Assembly: GCF_021129235.1 (NCBI RefSeq)
Contig: NZ_JAJOMA010000010.1
Location: forward strand, 62,001-126,000
DNA length: 64,000 bases
Source: Kineosporia mesophila
Lineage (GTDB): Bacteria; Actinomycetota; Actinomycetes; Actinomycetales; Kineosporiaceae
Direction: 5' to 3'
The notes under the pieces were generated by a model. The model was not told where the DNA came from. It made no database searches and saw only the letters and a list, made by a program, of their open reading frames with translations. A program made the translations under genes and the position numbers. This document shows, one piece after another, positions 43,519-52,138 of the stretch (within the stretch, counting starts at the first letter, position 1; the number at the start of each line of letters is the position of its first letter).

Positions 43519-45704
43519 CGGCGCGAGGGTTCGGTGACGCCGGCGTACACGCCGGCCAGGGTCGCGGCCATGGCCTGGACGGTGAACCGGTCGCGGATCA
43601 GCGTCGTGGCGGTTTCGACCCGTTGATCGCGGTCCGGGCGGGCGGCCAGTTCCAGCGCCGCAGCCATCCCGGCGGCCACGGCGGCCGGTTCCCGGGTGTT
43701 CACCAGCAGACCGGTGACGCCTGACTCGATGTAGGTGGCGGGGCCACCGCCGTCGGGAGCGACAGCGACCAGACCGGCGGCCATCGCCTCCAGAACAGCC
43801 AGCCCGAATTCCTCCTTCAGGCTTCCGCAGACGTAGATGCCATGGGCGCCGAGCAGGGGCGGCAGACCGGAGCGGGCCGCGGCCAGCCAGCGGGCGACGT
43901 CGTCGTTCGGCCGGTGCCCGGCCAGAACCAGACCCTCGGCGGCGGCCGGGTTGCTGGCCAGCAGCGTCCGGATCAGCTCCAGCTGTCCCTGCTCGTCCGG
44001 GGAAGGACTGGCCAGGTCACCCCCGACGATCACCAGGTTGCAGCGTTCCCGCAGCTCCGGGTCGGTGGCCCAGGCCTCGACCACGGTGGCCATTCCCTTC
44101 ACCCGGTGCAGCCGGCCGACGCTGATCGCCAGCGGCAGGCCGTGCCGATGAACCGGTAACCCGGCGATCTGCTCGCTCAGGGCGGTCAGTGCCGGTGCAC
44201 CACCGGTGGCGGTGGTGGTGGCGGTGACCAGGTCGGCGTGGGCAGCAGCGCTGACCGCGATGTCGATCCCCTCGGGCACCACGGTGTATCGGTGCGGCTC
44301 GGCCGAGATGTCGATCCCGAGCAGATCGTGCAGGTCGTGCTCCAGTTCCGGGCGGGGGAACAGGACGTTGTGCGCGGCGTTGGCGGCCAGTCGCTGCACC
44401 AGGCGCGCGCGGAACCAGTAGTGCTCCTGCTCGTCCACGACACCGAAGTCGGCCCGGGACAGAGCGCCGGTCATGTCCAGCGAGTGGATCACCGCATGGG
44501 GATCGGGGGCCAGGGTGAAGACCACCGGGATACCGAGCTCGTGGGCCACCGCATCCGCGGCCAGGCTGCCGACGTCGGCCATCCGCAGGTGCAGGACATC
44601 GACCGGTCCGTGATGCCGCAGGGCCCGGCGGACGGCACGTTCGGCCGCGATCCGGGTCGGCCAGGCCGCGGCGGCCCCGCTGGGGGTCTGCAACAGCGGC
44701 ACCGGGGAGAGCAGATGATCCGGCCCGCCGTCCGCCGGTTCGGTCAGCGCGGCGAACGAGGCGGCGGCCGATCCGCGTGACAGCGTCAGAACTCGTCCGA
44801 CCTGGGTCTCGGCGGCGAGCGCATCGCCCAGGCGCAGCAGCAGGGTAGCCACCCCGCCGTTGTCACCGACCCCGGAGCGGGTCAGTTCGCGGTCGATGTC
44901 GGCGTGCAGGAAGAGCTGGGCCACCGTCGGGCGGACCGGTGATGCGGAGGGCGGCCCGGGCCGGATCAGGCCCAGGTCCAGGGCGGCCAGCCGCGCGACG
45001 GCCCGAAGCTGCTGCGCATCGTCGGTGCCGTCGTCCGCCGGCCCCTGGCCCGTCGCGCCGATGGTGTCGCGACCGGTCAGTCGGCGGACCAGTTCCACGG
45101 CGGCCGGGTCCGACCCACGCTCGCCCAGCGCGGCGAGCGCCGCCAGCCGGCTGGCGGGCTGCTCGCCCGGGTCGGCGGCGATCCGGATCACGGCCCGGCC
45201 GGCCAGCTCGCCCGGGACCAGGCCGAGCGTCTCCACCAGCCGGGCCCGGGCCTGGTGGTCGAGGTCGGCCGCGATTGCTCCTTCCAGAGCCAGGGCGACG
45301 TGATCGGACGCCGAACGGGCCCAGCTGATCAGCGTGCGCTGGGCCAGCATGCCGGCGAAACCCCCGCCGGTGGCGACCACGGCGACGAGCCGTCCGATCG
45401 CGTCCAGCCGGGGCAGCCGAGCCCCCAGCGTCCAGGACGCGTGCTCCCGCAGGAAGCCCTGCGGGTGGGACAGCAGGTCGGAGAGCACGGCGTCGGCCTC
45501 GTCGTCGAAGACCCGGCCGAGGGCGTGGACGGCGGCGATGGCGGTGAGCTGGTCGGCGGGATCGTGGATCGCTCGGGTCAGCGTGCGGGCTGCCCGTCGC
45601 CCTCCGTTGCGGGAGGCGGCGAGGGCGAGGTCGTCCGCGGCTCGCAGGACGTCGACGATGAAGGGTGCGTCCCGCACCGTCGCGAGAGCGCGCTCGACAG
45701 TCAT
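43515..45704 (-). CDS. HEAT-repeat / GT4 glycosyltransferase fusion
   Basis: A 729-residue two-part protein. Residues 1-240 are Ala/Leu-rich helical repeats of the HEAT/PBS-lyase type (for example A-L-G-R-V-F-D-D-E-A and L-A-A-L-A-A-L-G-E-R-G). Residues about 300-729 are a GT4 GT-B domain with S-V-G-R-L-H-R-V-K-G, the E-E-F-G-L-A-V-L-E-A-M-A-A-G-L nucleotide-sugar site and a G-V-T-G-L-L-V tail. The fusion suggests the helical part binds a protein or scaffold, presenting it as an acceptor or anchoring the enzyme (inference). It pairs with the GT1 gene. Confidence 0.85.
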   Translation of the reverse strand: MTVERALATVRDAPFIVDVLRAADDLALAASRNGGRRAARTLTRAIHDPADQLTAIAAVHALGRVFDDEADAVLSDLLSHPQGFLREHASWTLGARLPRLDAIGRLVAVVATGGGFAGMLAQRTLISWARSASDHVALALEGAIAADLDHQARARLVETLGLVPGELAGRAVIRIAADPGEQPASRLAALAALGERGSDPAAVELVRRLTGRDTIGATGQGPADDGTDDAQQLRAVARLAALDLGLIRPGPPSASPVRPTVAQLFLHADIDRELTRSGVGDNGGVATLLLRLGDALAAETQVGRVLTLSRGSAAASFAALTEPADGGPDHLLSPVPLLQTPSGAAAAWPTRIAAERAVRRALRHHGPVDVLHLRMADVGSLAADAVAHELGIPVVFTLAPDPHAVIHSLDMTGALSRADFGVVDEQEHYWFRARLVQRLAANAAHNVLFPRPELEHDLHDLLGIDISAEPHRYTVVPEGIDIAVSAAAHADLVTATTTATGGAPALTALSEQIAGLPVHRHGLPLAISVGRLHRVKGMATVVEAWATDPELRERCNLVIVGGDLASPSPDEQGQLELIRTLLASNPAAAEGLVLAGHRPNDDVARWLAAARSGLPPLLGAHGIYVCGSLKEEFGLAVLEAMAAGLVAVAPDGGGPATYIESGVTGLLVNTREPAAVAAGMAAALELAARPDRDQRVETATTLIRDRFTVQAMAATLAGVYAGVTEPSRR

Positions 45705-46053
45705 AAGCCGGTTCTACGCTCTACTTCCCGATGCCGCCACGCGTCATGGGTGAATGTCTGGGGTCTGACCCGGGAGGGGCCGGGCGTCGCGCTCGCATAT
45801 GCCCAGCCAGACCGGCAGGACCCGATTCCGGATGCAGCAATGGCTGTGCTGTAGGCCACTGCGCGGATGGGAGGTCCGGAGTGGTTCTCGTGCCGGGGCC
45901 GGACCGGCCGTCACCTGCCACGACCACCTGCCGCGGAGGACCGGGCCGAAAGCACGAGGGGCCGTCGGCCGTGGTGTTCCGGAAGCGGAACACCACGGCC
46001 GACGGCCCCAGGACGGCCCAGGACCCGGCTAGCCGGGCTGACCTGCGTCTGGA
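45705..46053. other. Intergenic region between HEAT-GT and glnA1
   Basis: 349 nt without a supported gene. It contains the glnA1 terminator hairpin (45958-46009) and must contain the promoter of the HEAT-GT/GT1 operon near 45705-45800. No repeat was seen in the rest. Confidence 0.6.
45958..46009 (-). terminator. glnA1 terminator: perfect 24-bp stem with tetraloop
   Basis: Bases 45958-45981 pair exactly with 45986-46009 around the 4-nt loop GAAG. It lies 45 nt beyond the glnA1 stop. No T-run. Confidence 0.85.
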
Positions 46054-47478
46054 TCAGACGTCGTAGTACAGCTCGAACTCGTGCGGGTGCGGGCGCAGAC
46101 GGATCGGGTCGATCTCCGCCTCGCGCTTGAACGCGATCCAGGTCTCGATCAGGTCCTCGGTGAAGACGCCACCCTCGACGAGGTAGGCGTGGTCCTTCTC
46201 GAGGTTGTCGAGGGCCTCGCTGAGCGACGCCGGCACCTGGGCGATGCCCGCGTGCTCCTCCGGCGGCAGCTCGTAGAGGTCCTTGTCGACCGGGGCCGGC
46301 GGCTCGATGCGGTTCTTGATGCCGTCGATGCCGGCCATCAGCATCGCCGAGAACGCCAGGTACGGGTTGCTCGACGGGTCGGGCACGCGGAACTCGATGC
46401 GCTTGGCCTTCGGGTTCGAGCCGGTGACCGGGATACGCACGCAGGCGCTGCGGTTACGGGCCGAGTAGACCAGGTTGACCGGCGCCTCGTAGCCCGGCAC
46501 CAGACGGTGGTACGAGTTCACCGTCGGGTTGGTGAAGGCCAGCAGCGACGGGGCGTGGTGCAGGAGGCCGCCGATGTACCAGCGGGCGATGTCGGACAGG
46601 CCGCCGTAACCGCTCTCGTCGTAGAAGAGCGGCGAGCCGTCCTTCCAGAGCGACTGGTGGCAGTGCATACCCGAGCCGTTGTCCTGGAAGATCGGCTTGG
46701 GCATGAACGTGACCGTCTTGCCCGCGGCGTGCGCGACGCTCTTGATCACGTACTTGAACAGCATGACCTTGTCCGCGGACTTGGCCAGGCTGTCGAAGCG
46801 GTAGTTGATCTCGGCCTGACCGGCGGTGCCCACCTCGTGGTGGCTCCGCTCGACCTCGAGGCCCAGGTTGTCGAGCGCGATGACCATCTGGTCACGCAGG
46901 TCGGCGTAGTGGTCGACCGGCGGGACCGGGAAGTAGCCACCCTTGTAGGGGGTCTTGTGGCCCAGGTTGCCGCCGTCTTCCTTACGGGCGGTGTTCCAGG
47001 CGGCCTCGATCGAGTCGATCTCGTAGAACGACAGGTTCTGCTTCGTCTCGAAGCGCACGTCGTCGAAGATGTAGAACTCGGCCTCGGGGGCGAAGAACGC
47101 CGTGTCGGCGATCCCCGTCGACTTGAGGTAGGCCTCGGCCTTGGCGGCGACCTGACGCGGGTCGCGGCTGTACGGCTCGTTCGTGTACGGGTCGACGATG
47201 CTCATGTTGATGTTGAGCGTCTTCTCGACACGGAACGGGTCGATGTAGGCGGTGTGCAGGTCCGGCATGAGCTTCATGTCGGACTCGTTGATCGCCTGGA
47301 AGCCGCGGATCGAGGAACCGTCGAACATCTGGCCGTCGTTGAAGAAGTCCTCGCCCACGGTGGACGCCGGCACATTGAAGTGCTGCATCACACCGGGCAG
47401 GTCGCAGAACCGGACGTCAACGAACTTGACGTCGTTCTCTGCGATGAACTTGGTCACCTCTTCGGCGTTGCTGAACAA
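46054..47478 (-). CDS. glnA: Glutamine synthetase type I, GlnA1 (adenylylation-regulated)
   Basis: A 474-residue GSI-beta dodecamer subunit that makes glutamine from glutamate, ammonia and [42 protein letters not shown] and, near residue 400, the adenylylation site L-Y-E-L-P-P-E are all present, so GlnE can switch it off. The start is taken as TTG 47478 because GGAGG stands 5 nt before it and M-F-S-N-A-E-E-V matches the usual GlnA1 N-terminus (M-F-x-N-A-D-E-V); a GTG 12 nt upstream is within that Shine-Dalgarno region. A TATAAG -10-like box lies near 47545. Confidence 0.95.
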   Translation of the reverse strand: MFSNAEEVTKFIAENDVKFVDVRFCDLPGVMQHFNVPASTVGEDFFNDGQMFDGSSIRGFQAINESDMKLMPDLHTAYIDPFRVEKTLNINMSIVDPYTNEPYSRDPRQVAAKAEAYLKSTGIADTAFFAPEAEFYIFDDVRFETKQNLSFYEIDSIEAAWNTARKEDGGNLGHKTPYKGGYFPVPPVDHYADLRDQMVIALDNLGLEVERSHHEVGTAGQAEINYRFDSLAKSADKVMLFKYVIKSVAHAAGKTVTFMPKPIFQDNGSGMHCHQSLWKDGSPLFYDESGYGGLSDIARWYIGGLLHHAPSLLAFTNPTVNSYHRLVPGYEAPVNLVYSARNRSACVRIPVTGSNPKAKRIEFRVPDPSSNPYLAFSAMLMAGIDGIKNRIEPPAPVDKDLYELPPEEHAGIAQVPASLSEALDNLEKDHAYLVEGGVFTEDLIETWIAFKREAEIDPIRLRPHPHEFELYYDV

Positions 47479-47849
47479 TCCAACCTCCACGGTCGGGGAT
47501 CGGTCGCGGTCTACGGGGCGGGAACCGTCGGTGGTGCTGACGTCTTATACCGCCGGTTTACGTCCGGGGGAGAGCTCCGGACATTTACCGGCGATTTTCG
47601 GCCGTGCCCCGTCATGTCGAGCAGGTGACGGTTCCGGGCTGCTCCGATCTTCAGGCGCAGAGCGACCTGGAAGTGCCGTCACCTGCGATCGACGCTGATC
47701 GTGGGGTACGTGGACCTGACCCTATCGCTCGTGGGCAACACGGGGGTCACGGGTCGGAACACGTTCTTCTCACGACTTCCAACTACGCGAAATGGGTCTC
47801 TCCCGGTCACTCTCCGGCCCCGGCGAGTGTTTTTGACATCGCCAGGAAA

Positions 47850-47871
47850 TTTCCACGTGACACGGTGGAAA
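47850..47871. promoter_or_regulatory. Inverted repeat in the AT-rich region (possible operator)
   Basis: TTTCCAC (47850-47856) and GTGGAAA (47865-47871) form a perfect 7-bp inverted repeat with an 8-nt spacer. It sits about 370 bp upstream of the glnA1 start. Which regulator binds is unknown. Confidence 0.4.
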
Positions 47872-47972
47872 CAATTAATCAGCAATGGCGCGTATCTCAC
47901 TTTTACTTGTACCCAGAAGTTCTGGTAAGCGCCCCGACCGGGAGGCCCGGCGCCTTCCGGCAGGCCGCCCCT

Positions 47973-47978
47973 TATGCT
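47973..47978 (+). promoter_or_regulatory. -10 box (TATGCT) of a leaderless transcript
   Basis: TATGCT ends 6 nt before the GTG at 47985. Confidence 0.5.
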
Positions 47979-47984
47979 CGAGGC

Positions 47985-48458
47985 GTGGCGGTTGACAGGC
48001 GGGACGTCGGGTCGTGGCTCCAGGGACCCGAGGCGGTGACGGGCGTCTCCGGGTATCCGGGCGAGCGTCTGGAACGGCCGGAACACGGTCCCGGATCGCT
48101 GGCCCGCCCCGGGCGCCGGTTCGCCGGCGTCCTCATCGACTGGGTGCTCTGCCTGGTGATCGCGCGGGGCTTCTTCGGTGCCGAGACGGTCACCCAGGGC
48201 CTGGGCACCTTCATCCCCGTTGCCCTCCTGGCCCTGGAGAACCTGCTGCTCGTCGGCACGGCGGGCTACACGGTGGGTCAGCGGGTGATGGGCGTGCACG
48301 TCGAGCGGGTGGTCGGCGGGGGGCCGATCGGCCTGGTGCGCAGCTTTTACCGCGCCGTGCTGCTGTCGCTGGTGATCCCGCCGCTGACGATGGGATGGGA
48401 CGTCGACCGGCGGGGCCTGCACGACCTGCTCTCGAGTTCGGTCGTCACCAAGAACTGA
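47985..48458 (+). CDS. RDD family membrane protein
   Basis: A 157-residue membrane protein with the RDD signature (R-P-G-R-R-F-A-G-V-L-I-D near residue 40, then two to three membrane segments and D-R-R-G-L-H-D-L near the C-terminus). The M. tuberculosis gene Rv2219A, next to glnA1, is of this family. Its role is unknown; some RDD proteins act in sodium tolerance. Here it is divergent from glnA1, in the opposite orientation to its neighbours. The GTG is chosen from the leaderless -10 box; the frame is open upstream but runs through the AT-rich intergenic region. Confidence 0.85.
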   Translation: MAVDRRDVGSWLQGPEAVTGVSGYPGERLERPEHGPGSLARPGRRFAGVLIDWVLCLVIARGFFGAETVTQGLGTFIPVALLALENLLLVGTAGYTVGQRVMGVHVERVVGGGPIGLVRSFYRAVLLSLVIPPLTMGWDVDRRGLHDLLSSSVVTKN

Positions 48459-48466
48459 ACCCAACC

Positions 48467-48512
48467 AATTGAGGACGTTGTCGAGACTCGAGTCTCGACA
48501 ACGTCCTCAATT
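48467..48512. terminator. Perfect 46-bp palindrome: bidirectional terminator, motif family B
   Basis: Bases 48467-48489 are the exact reverse complement of 48490-48512, with no loop in the DNA. Each arm begins AATTGAGGACGTTGTCGAGA. It fills the 75-bp gap between the convergent RDD and DUF4191 genes, where it can terminate both. On each strand the arm ends in CTCAATT. It shares AATTGAGGACG with three other intergenic sites. Confidence 0.9.
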
Positions 48513-48533
48513 CTGTGGTGTGGCTCGGGAAGG

Positions 48534-49241
48534 TCAGCGGCCCTTGCTGGCGCGACGGTCGGGCCGCATGCGCGTCGGGTCGACGCCCTTGGGGATGGGC
48601 AGGCGGGCGGCGCCGAGGGCGCGCAGTCGCTTGCTCACCTCGGAGACCTCCTGCTTGGTGATCACCGGCTTCTTGCGCATCAGGTGACGCACGAGCTTCT
48701 GCATCGGGACCTGGTCGGGGCCTTCGCCGGCGTGGACCACGATGACCGGGACCTCGGGCAGCAGCCGGGCCGTGCGCTTGCGCTCGGTCTCGGCGAGCCT
48801 CGCGACGCGGGGCATCGGGCCTTCGGTGACCAGCACGACACCCGGACGGCCCACGGCGCGGAAGAGCAGGTCCTGCGTGCGCGGGTCGACGCCGACCGGC
48901 TGCTCCTCGACGTTCCAGCCGCGCCGCAGGCCCTTCAGCGCGTAGCCGACGACGCCCTTGCGGTCACCGATCTGGGTGTACGCGGCGCGTTCGGCGCGGC
49001 GGCCCATGATGACGATCGCGAGCAGGAGCCCGACCATGAAGCCGAGAATGCCCACGTAGATCGGGTGCCCCACGGCCAGGCCGATGAGGATGCCGGCGGC
49101 CGTGAGGCCGACCAGCGCGACCAGCATCCAGACGACCGCCATCGGGTCGGCCTTGCGCAGCATCGAGAACACCGCGCGGAACTGGGCGAACCGGCCCATC
49201 GACTCCGGGTCGACGGGTTGTGAGGGAGTGTTGCGAGCCAT
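48534..49241 (-). CDS. DUF4191 membrane protein
   Basis: A 235-residue protein with two membrane segments at about 37-57 and 62-82 and a large cytosolic C-terminal half (G-V-V-L-V-T-E-G-P, R-K-K-P-V-I-T-K-Q-E-V). It is the actinobacterial DUF4191 family encoded downstream of lipA (Rv2219 in M. tuberculosis). No function is known. The ATG lies 6 nt from a TATCCT box and has no ribosome-binding site, so the message is probably leaderless, apart from lipA read-through. Confidence 0.9.
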   Translation of the reverse strand: MARNTPSQPVDPESMGRFAQFRAVFSMLRKADPMAVVWMLVALVGLTAAGILIGLAVGHPIYVGILGFMVGLLLAIVIMGRRAERAAYTQIGDRKGVVGYALKGLRRGWNVEEQPVGVDPRTQDLLFRAVGRPGVVLVTEGPMPRVARLAETERKRTARLLPEVPVIVVHAGEGPDQVPMQKLVRHLMRKKPVITKQEVSEVSKRLRALGAARLPIPKGVDPTRMRPDRRASKGR

Positions 49242-49247
49242 GAGCGA

Positions 49248-49253
49248 AGGATA
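49248..49253 (-). promoter_or_regulatory. -10 box (TATCCT) of leaderless DUF4191 gene
   Basis: TATCCT on the minus strand ends 6 nt before the ATG at 49241. It lies in the 27-nt gap after lipA, whose stop is at 49269. Confidence 0.5.
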
Positions 49254-49268
49254 CTTCCGCGGGGGTGG

Positions 49269-50279
49269 TCAGAGTGACGCGCGTCCCAGAAGGCTCGTGG
49301 CCTCCTGGCGCGCGGTGGTTTCCTGGGCGAGATGCGCCAGGCCGGCCGGGATCTGCTCGCCGCGCTTGGTCATCGCCTGCGCCCACAGCCGGCCCGCCCG
49401 GTAGGACGAGCGCACCAGCGGCCCGGCCATCACCCCGGCGAAACCCAGGGCCTCGGCCTCGTCCTTGAAGTCGACGAACTCCTCGGGCCGCACCCAGCGG
49501 TCGACCGGGTGGTGCAGCGGCGAGGGACGCAGGTACTGCGTGATCGTGATCAGGTCACAACCGTTGTCGTGCAGGTCGGCCAGCGCCTGGGAGACCTCTT
49601 CACGGGTCTCGCCCATGCCCAGGATCAGGTTGGACTTGGTCACCTGGCCCTTCTCCCGGGCCAGCCGCAGGACCTCCAGCGACCGTTCGTACTTGAAGGC
49701 GGGGCGGATGCGACGGAAGATCCGCGGCACCGTCTCCAGGTTGTGGGCGAACACCTGCGGCCGCGCGTCGAACACCTGCTGCAGCAGCTCGGGCCGGCCG
49801 GAGAAGTCGGGCACCAGGATCTCGACCCCGGTGTCGGGGGACTGCTGGTGGATCGCCCGGATCGTCTCGGCGTACAGCCAGGCGCCCTCGTCCTCCAGGT
49901 CGTCGCGGGCGACACCGGTGACCGTGGCGTAGCGCAGGCCCATCGTGGCCACGCTCTCGGCCACGCGGCGCGGCTCGTCGCGGTCGAGCGGGGAGGGCTT
50001 ACCGCTGTGGATCTGGCAGAAGTCGCAGCGGCGGCTGCACTGGTCGCCGCCGATCAGGAAGGTGGCCTCGCGGTCTTCCCAGCACTCGAAGATGTTGGGG
50101 CAGCCCGCCTCCTGGCAGACCGTGTGCAGGCCCTCCTTCTTCACCAGGCTGGTGAGCGAGGTGTACTCCGGGCCCATCTTCGCGGTGGTGCGGATCCACG
50201 GGGGCTTCCGCTCGATCGGGGTCTCGGCATTGCGGGCCTCGACCCTCAGAAGCCGCCTGCCCTCGGGTGCGATCGTCAC
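49269..50279 (-). CDS. lipA: Lipoyl synthase (radical SAM)
   Basis: A 336-residue enzyme that inserts two sulfurs into the octanoyl chain on E2 and GcvH proteins. The auxiliary 4Fe-4S cluster ligands are in C-x4-C-x4-5-C ([13 protein letters not shown]) and the radical SAM cluster in [13 protein letters not shown] and [14 protein letters not shown] mark the C-terminal part. AGGGAGC precedes the GTG start by 5-6 nt. Its substrate here includes the E2 encoded at 58024. Confidence 0.97.
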   Translation of the reverse strand: MTIAPEGRRLLRVEARNAETPIERKPPWIRTTAKMGPEYTSLTSLVKKEGLHTVCQEAGCPNIFECWEDREATFLIGGDQCSRRCDFCQIHSGKPSPLDRDEPRRVAESVATMGLRYATVTGVARDDLEDEGAWLYAETIRAIHQQSPDTGVEILVPDFSGRPELLQQVFDARPQVFAHNLETVPRIFRRIRPAFKYERSLEVLRLAREKGQVTKSNLILGMGETREEVSQALADLHDNGCDLITITQYLRPSPLHHPVDRWVRPEEFVDFKDEAEALGFAGVMAGPLVRSSYRAGRLWAQAMTKRGEQIPAGLAHLAQETTARQEATSLLGRASL

Positions 50280-50454
50280 CTGTGCTCCCTGTTCGCACGT
50301 TCCCGGGGGTCACCCGGGTCTGGCTACTCACCGGCCTGCCGTTGACCGCCGGTCTGGTGGGCAGCGACCCGCACCTGGCCGGCCGTTGCCCTGCCCCAAC
50401 TCTAAGCGCCCCCGCGGGTGCCTCATTCCAGGCCCGGTGCGGACGTGGGGGTGA

Positions 50455-51522
50455 TCACGCGTGCGTGGGGTGCTCGTGGTCGGCGTGCGTCTCCGCCTCG
50501 AACTGGAAAGTGGAGTGCTCGACGTCGAAGTGCCCGGCCAGGCAGCTCTGGAGTTCGTCGAGCATCACGGTGAGGTGCCCGTCGTGGAAACAGTCGTCCT
50601 CGACCACCACGTGTGCCGACAGGATCGGCAGGCCGGTCGCGACCATCGAGGCGTGCAGGTCGTGCACCCCGCGCACGTGCGGCACCCCGAGCACGTGGGT
50701 GCGCACCTCGTCCAGGTCGACCGTCATCGGGGTGGCCTCCAGCAGCACCGTCACCGCCTGGCGCAGCAGCATCCAGCAGCGGGGCAGGATCAGCGATCCG
50801 ATCAGGATCGAGGCCACGGCGTCGGCGCGGTCCCAGCCGGTGATCCAGATGGCCGCCGCCGCGATCAGCACGGCGACCGAGCCCAGCGCGTCGTTCACCA
50901 CCTCGAGGAAGGCCGCGCGGGTGTTCATGTTCTCGGCCTGCCCCTTGAGCAGGATCAGGATCGCCGCGGCGTTGGCCGCCAGGCCGATCGCCCCGAACAC
51001 GATCATCCCGGCGCTGGCGACCTCGGGCGGGTCGATCAGCCGCTGCACGCCCTCGACCAGGATGTAGACGCCGATCGCCAGCAGTGCGGTGGCCTGAAGC
51101 GCTGCGGACAGCACCTCGGCCCGCTTCCAGCCCCAGGTCAGCCGGGCCGTGGGCGGGCGCTCGGCGAGCATCGCGACGATCAGCGACAGGGTCAGGCCGG
51201 CGGTGTCGGTGAGCATGTGCCCGGCGTCGGCCAGCAGGGCGAGGCTGCCCGTGACCACTGCGCCGATCGTCTCCAGGATCAGCACCGCGACGGTGAGGCC
51301 CAGTACGAGGGACAGGCGTTTGCGGGCTCCCGCTCCCCGCGGAAGGGCGTGTCCGTGCCCATGTCCGTGACCATGGCCCGCGTCGTCGTTCTCGGGTTTC
51401 GGGGCCTTGCTCTCCGGGGCGCAGGGAGCCTTCAGACCGCCGGGACCGCAGGACGTTCGTCTCGTCGTCCCGTGCTCGTGGTCGTGACGGGGCTCGTGCT
51501 CCTGGCCGGGATGCGTGGTCAT
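50455..51522 (-). CDS. Cation diffusion facilitator (zinc exporter, ZitB/CzcD-like)
   Basis: A 355-residue metal/proton antiporter. The first 63 residues are cytosolic and His-rich (a run of five H-G pairs near 49-58), followed by six membrane segments (about 68-250). The zinc site is L-L-A-D-A-G-H-M-L-T-D in helix 2 (H, D) and V-V-N-D-A-L-G-S in helix 5 (N-D here rather than H-D, as in many ZitB relatives the histidine differs). A C-terminal ferredoxin-like domain ends in another His-rich tail. It overlaps the ArsR gene by 4 nt, so metal sensing and export are coupled. Confidence 0.92.
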   Translation of the reverse strand: MTTHPGQEHEPRHDHEHGTTRRTSCGPGGLKAPCAPESKAPKPENDDAGHGHGHGHGHALPRGAGARKRLSLVLGLTVAVLILETIGAVVTGSLALLADAGHMLTDTAGLTLSLIVAMLAERPPTARLTWGWKRAEVLSAALQATALLAIGVYILVEGVQRLIDPPEVASAGMIVFGAIGLAANAAAILILLKGQAENMNTRAAFLEVVNDALGSVAVLIAAAAIWITGWDRADAVASILIGSLILPRCWMLLRQAVTVLLEATPMTVDLDEVRTHVLGVPHVRGVHDLHASMVATGLPILSAHVVVEDDCFHDGHLTVMLDELQSCLAGHFDVEHSTFQFEAETHADHEHPTHA

Positions 51523-52010
51523 GCGGTGCGCTCCACGTTCTCGTGGGCCAGTTCAAGCCCGGGGCGCGGCTCGCCGTTGCGCGGCTGGGCGTGATCGTGC
51601 GGGCCGTCGTGCTCGTGGCCGGTGCGGGCGCGCACCGAGGTGTGGTGCAGGACGACGCGCTCGCCGGTGGCCTCCAGGAACGACTCGGTGGCGCCGAACA
51701 GGGCCAGGAGCTCCGGCCGGGCCAGCGAGTACAGCGACGCCCGGCCCCGGGCCCGGGACTGCACCAGGCCGCAGTCGCGCAGGCAGGCCAGGTGACCGGA
51801 GACCGTGGACTGGGCCAGGCCGAGGTGGGACATCAGATCGACGACTCGGTGCTCGCCGCGGGCCAGATGGCGAAGGATCAGCAACCGGGTCGGGTCGCCG
51901 AGGGTGCGGAAGAGGTAGGCCGCCGCGGTCACGTCCTCATCGCCCTCGGGGGAGGCGGCGCTGGCCTTCTGTCCGTGTGCGGCATTGGTCAGCCCGGTTG
52001 GTATCGCCAT
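51519..52010 (-). CDS. ArsR/SmtB-family metal-responsive repressor
   Basis: A 163-residue winged-helix repressor. The helix-turn-helix is in H-L-G-L-A-Q-S-T-V-S-G-H-L-A-C-L-R-D-C-G; cysteines in that region (C-L-R-D-C) and a His-rich tail (R-T-G-H-E-H-D-G-P-H-D-H) can bind metal. It probably releases DNA on zinc or a similar ion and controls its own operon with the CDF exporter. Transcription seems to start at the ATG (leaderless). The tail may be a further metal sensor. Confidence 0.9.
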   Translation of the reverse strand: MAIPTGLTNAAHGQKASAASPEGDEDVTAAAYLFRTLGDPTRLLILRHLARGEHRVVDLMSHLGLAQSTVSGHLACLRDCGLVQSRARGRASLYSLARPELLALFGATESFLEATGERVVLHHTSVRARTGHEHDGPHDHAQPRNGEPRPGLELAHENVERTA

Positions 52011-52016
52011 GTGCCG

Positions 52017-52022
52017 ATGATA
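52017..52022 (-). promoter_or_regulatory. -10 box (TATCAT) of the leaderless arsR-CDF operon
   Basis: TATCAT on the minus strand ends 6 nt before the ATG at 52010. Confidence 0.55.
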
Positions 52023-52053
52023 GCGAGCGGGCGGGGTGGGAGCCAGCGGCTGG

Positions 52054-52067
52054 TTAGGTTGACCTTA
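52054..52067. promoter_or_regulatory. Imperfect palindrome upstream of arsR (candidate operator)
   Basis: TTAGGT-TG-ACCTTA: a 6-bp inverted repeat with one mismatch and a 2-nt centre, 32 bp upstream of the -10 box. It could bind the ArsR-type repressor, which often uses 12-2-12 operators, but only half of that symmetry is seen. Confidence 0.3.
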
Positions 52068-52138
52068 GTCTGTTGGAGTGTTGCTTTGAAGGCGCGCAGT
52101 AGTCGTGCAGGGGCGCGAACACTCGCCCGTTCTCTTGA

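Larger units (their letters stand above)
47479..47984. other. Divergent promoter region glnA1 / RDD gene with an AT-rich stretch
   Basis: 506 nt without a supported gene. It holds the glnA1 leader and promoter (TATAAG box on the minus strand) and the RDD promoter. From about 47825 to 47935 the base composition is markedly AT-richer than the rest of the window, with a TTTTTGACATC stretch, an inverted repeat (47850-47871) and AATTAATC. It is the best place in the window for a nitrogen-regulator site. Confidence 0.55.
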
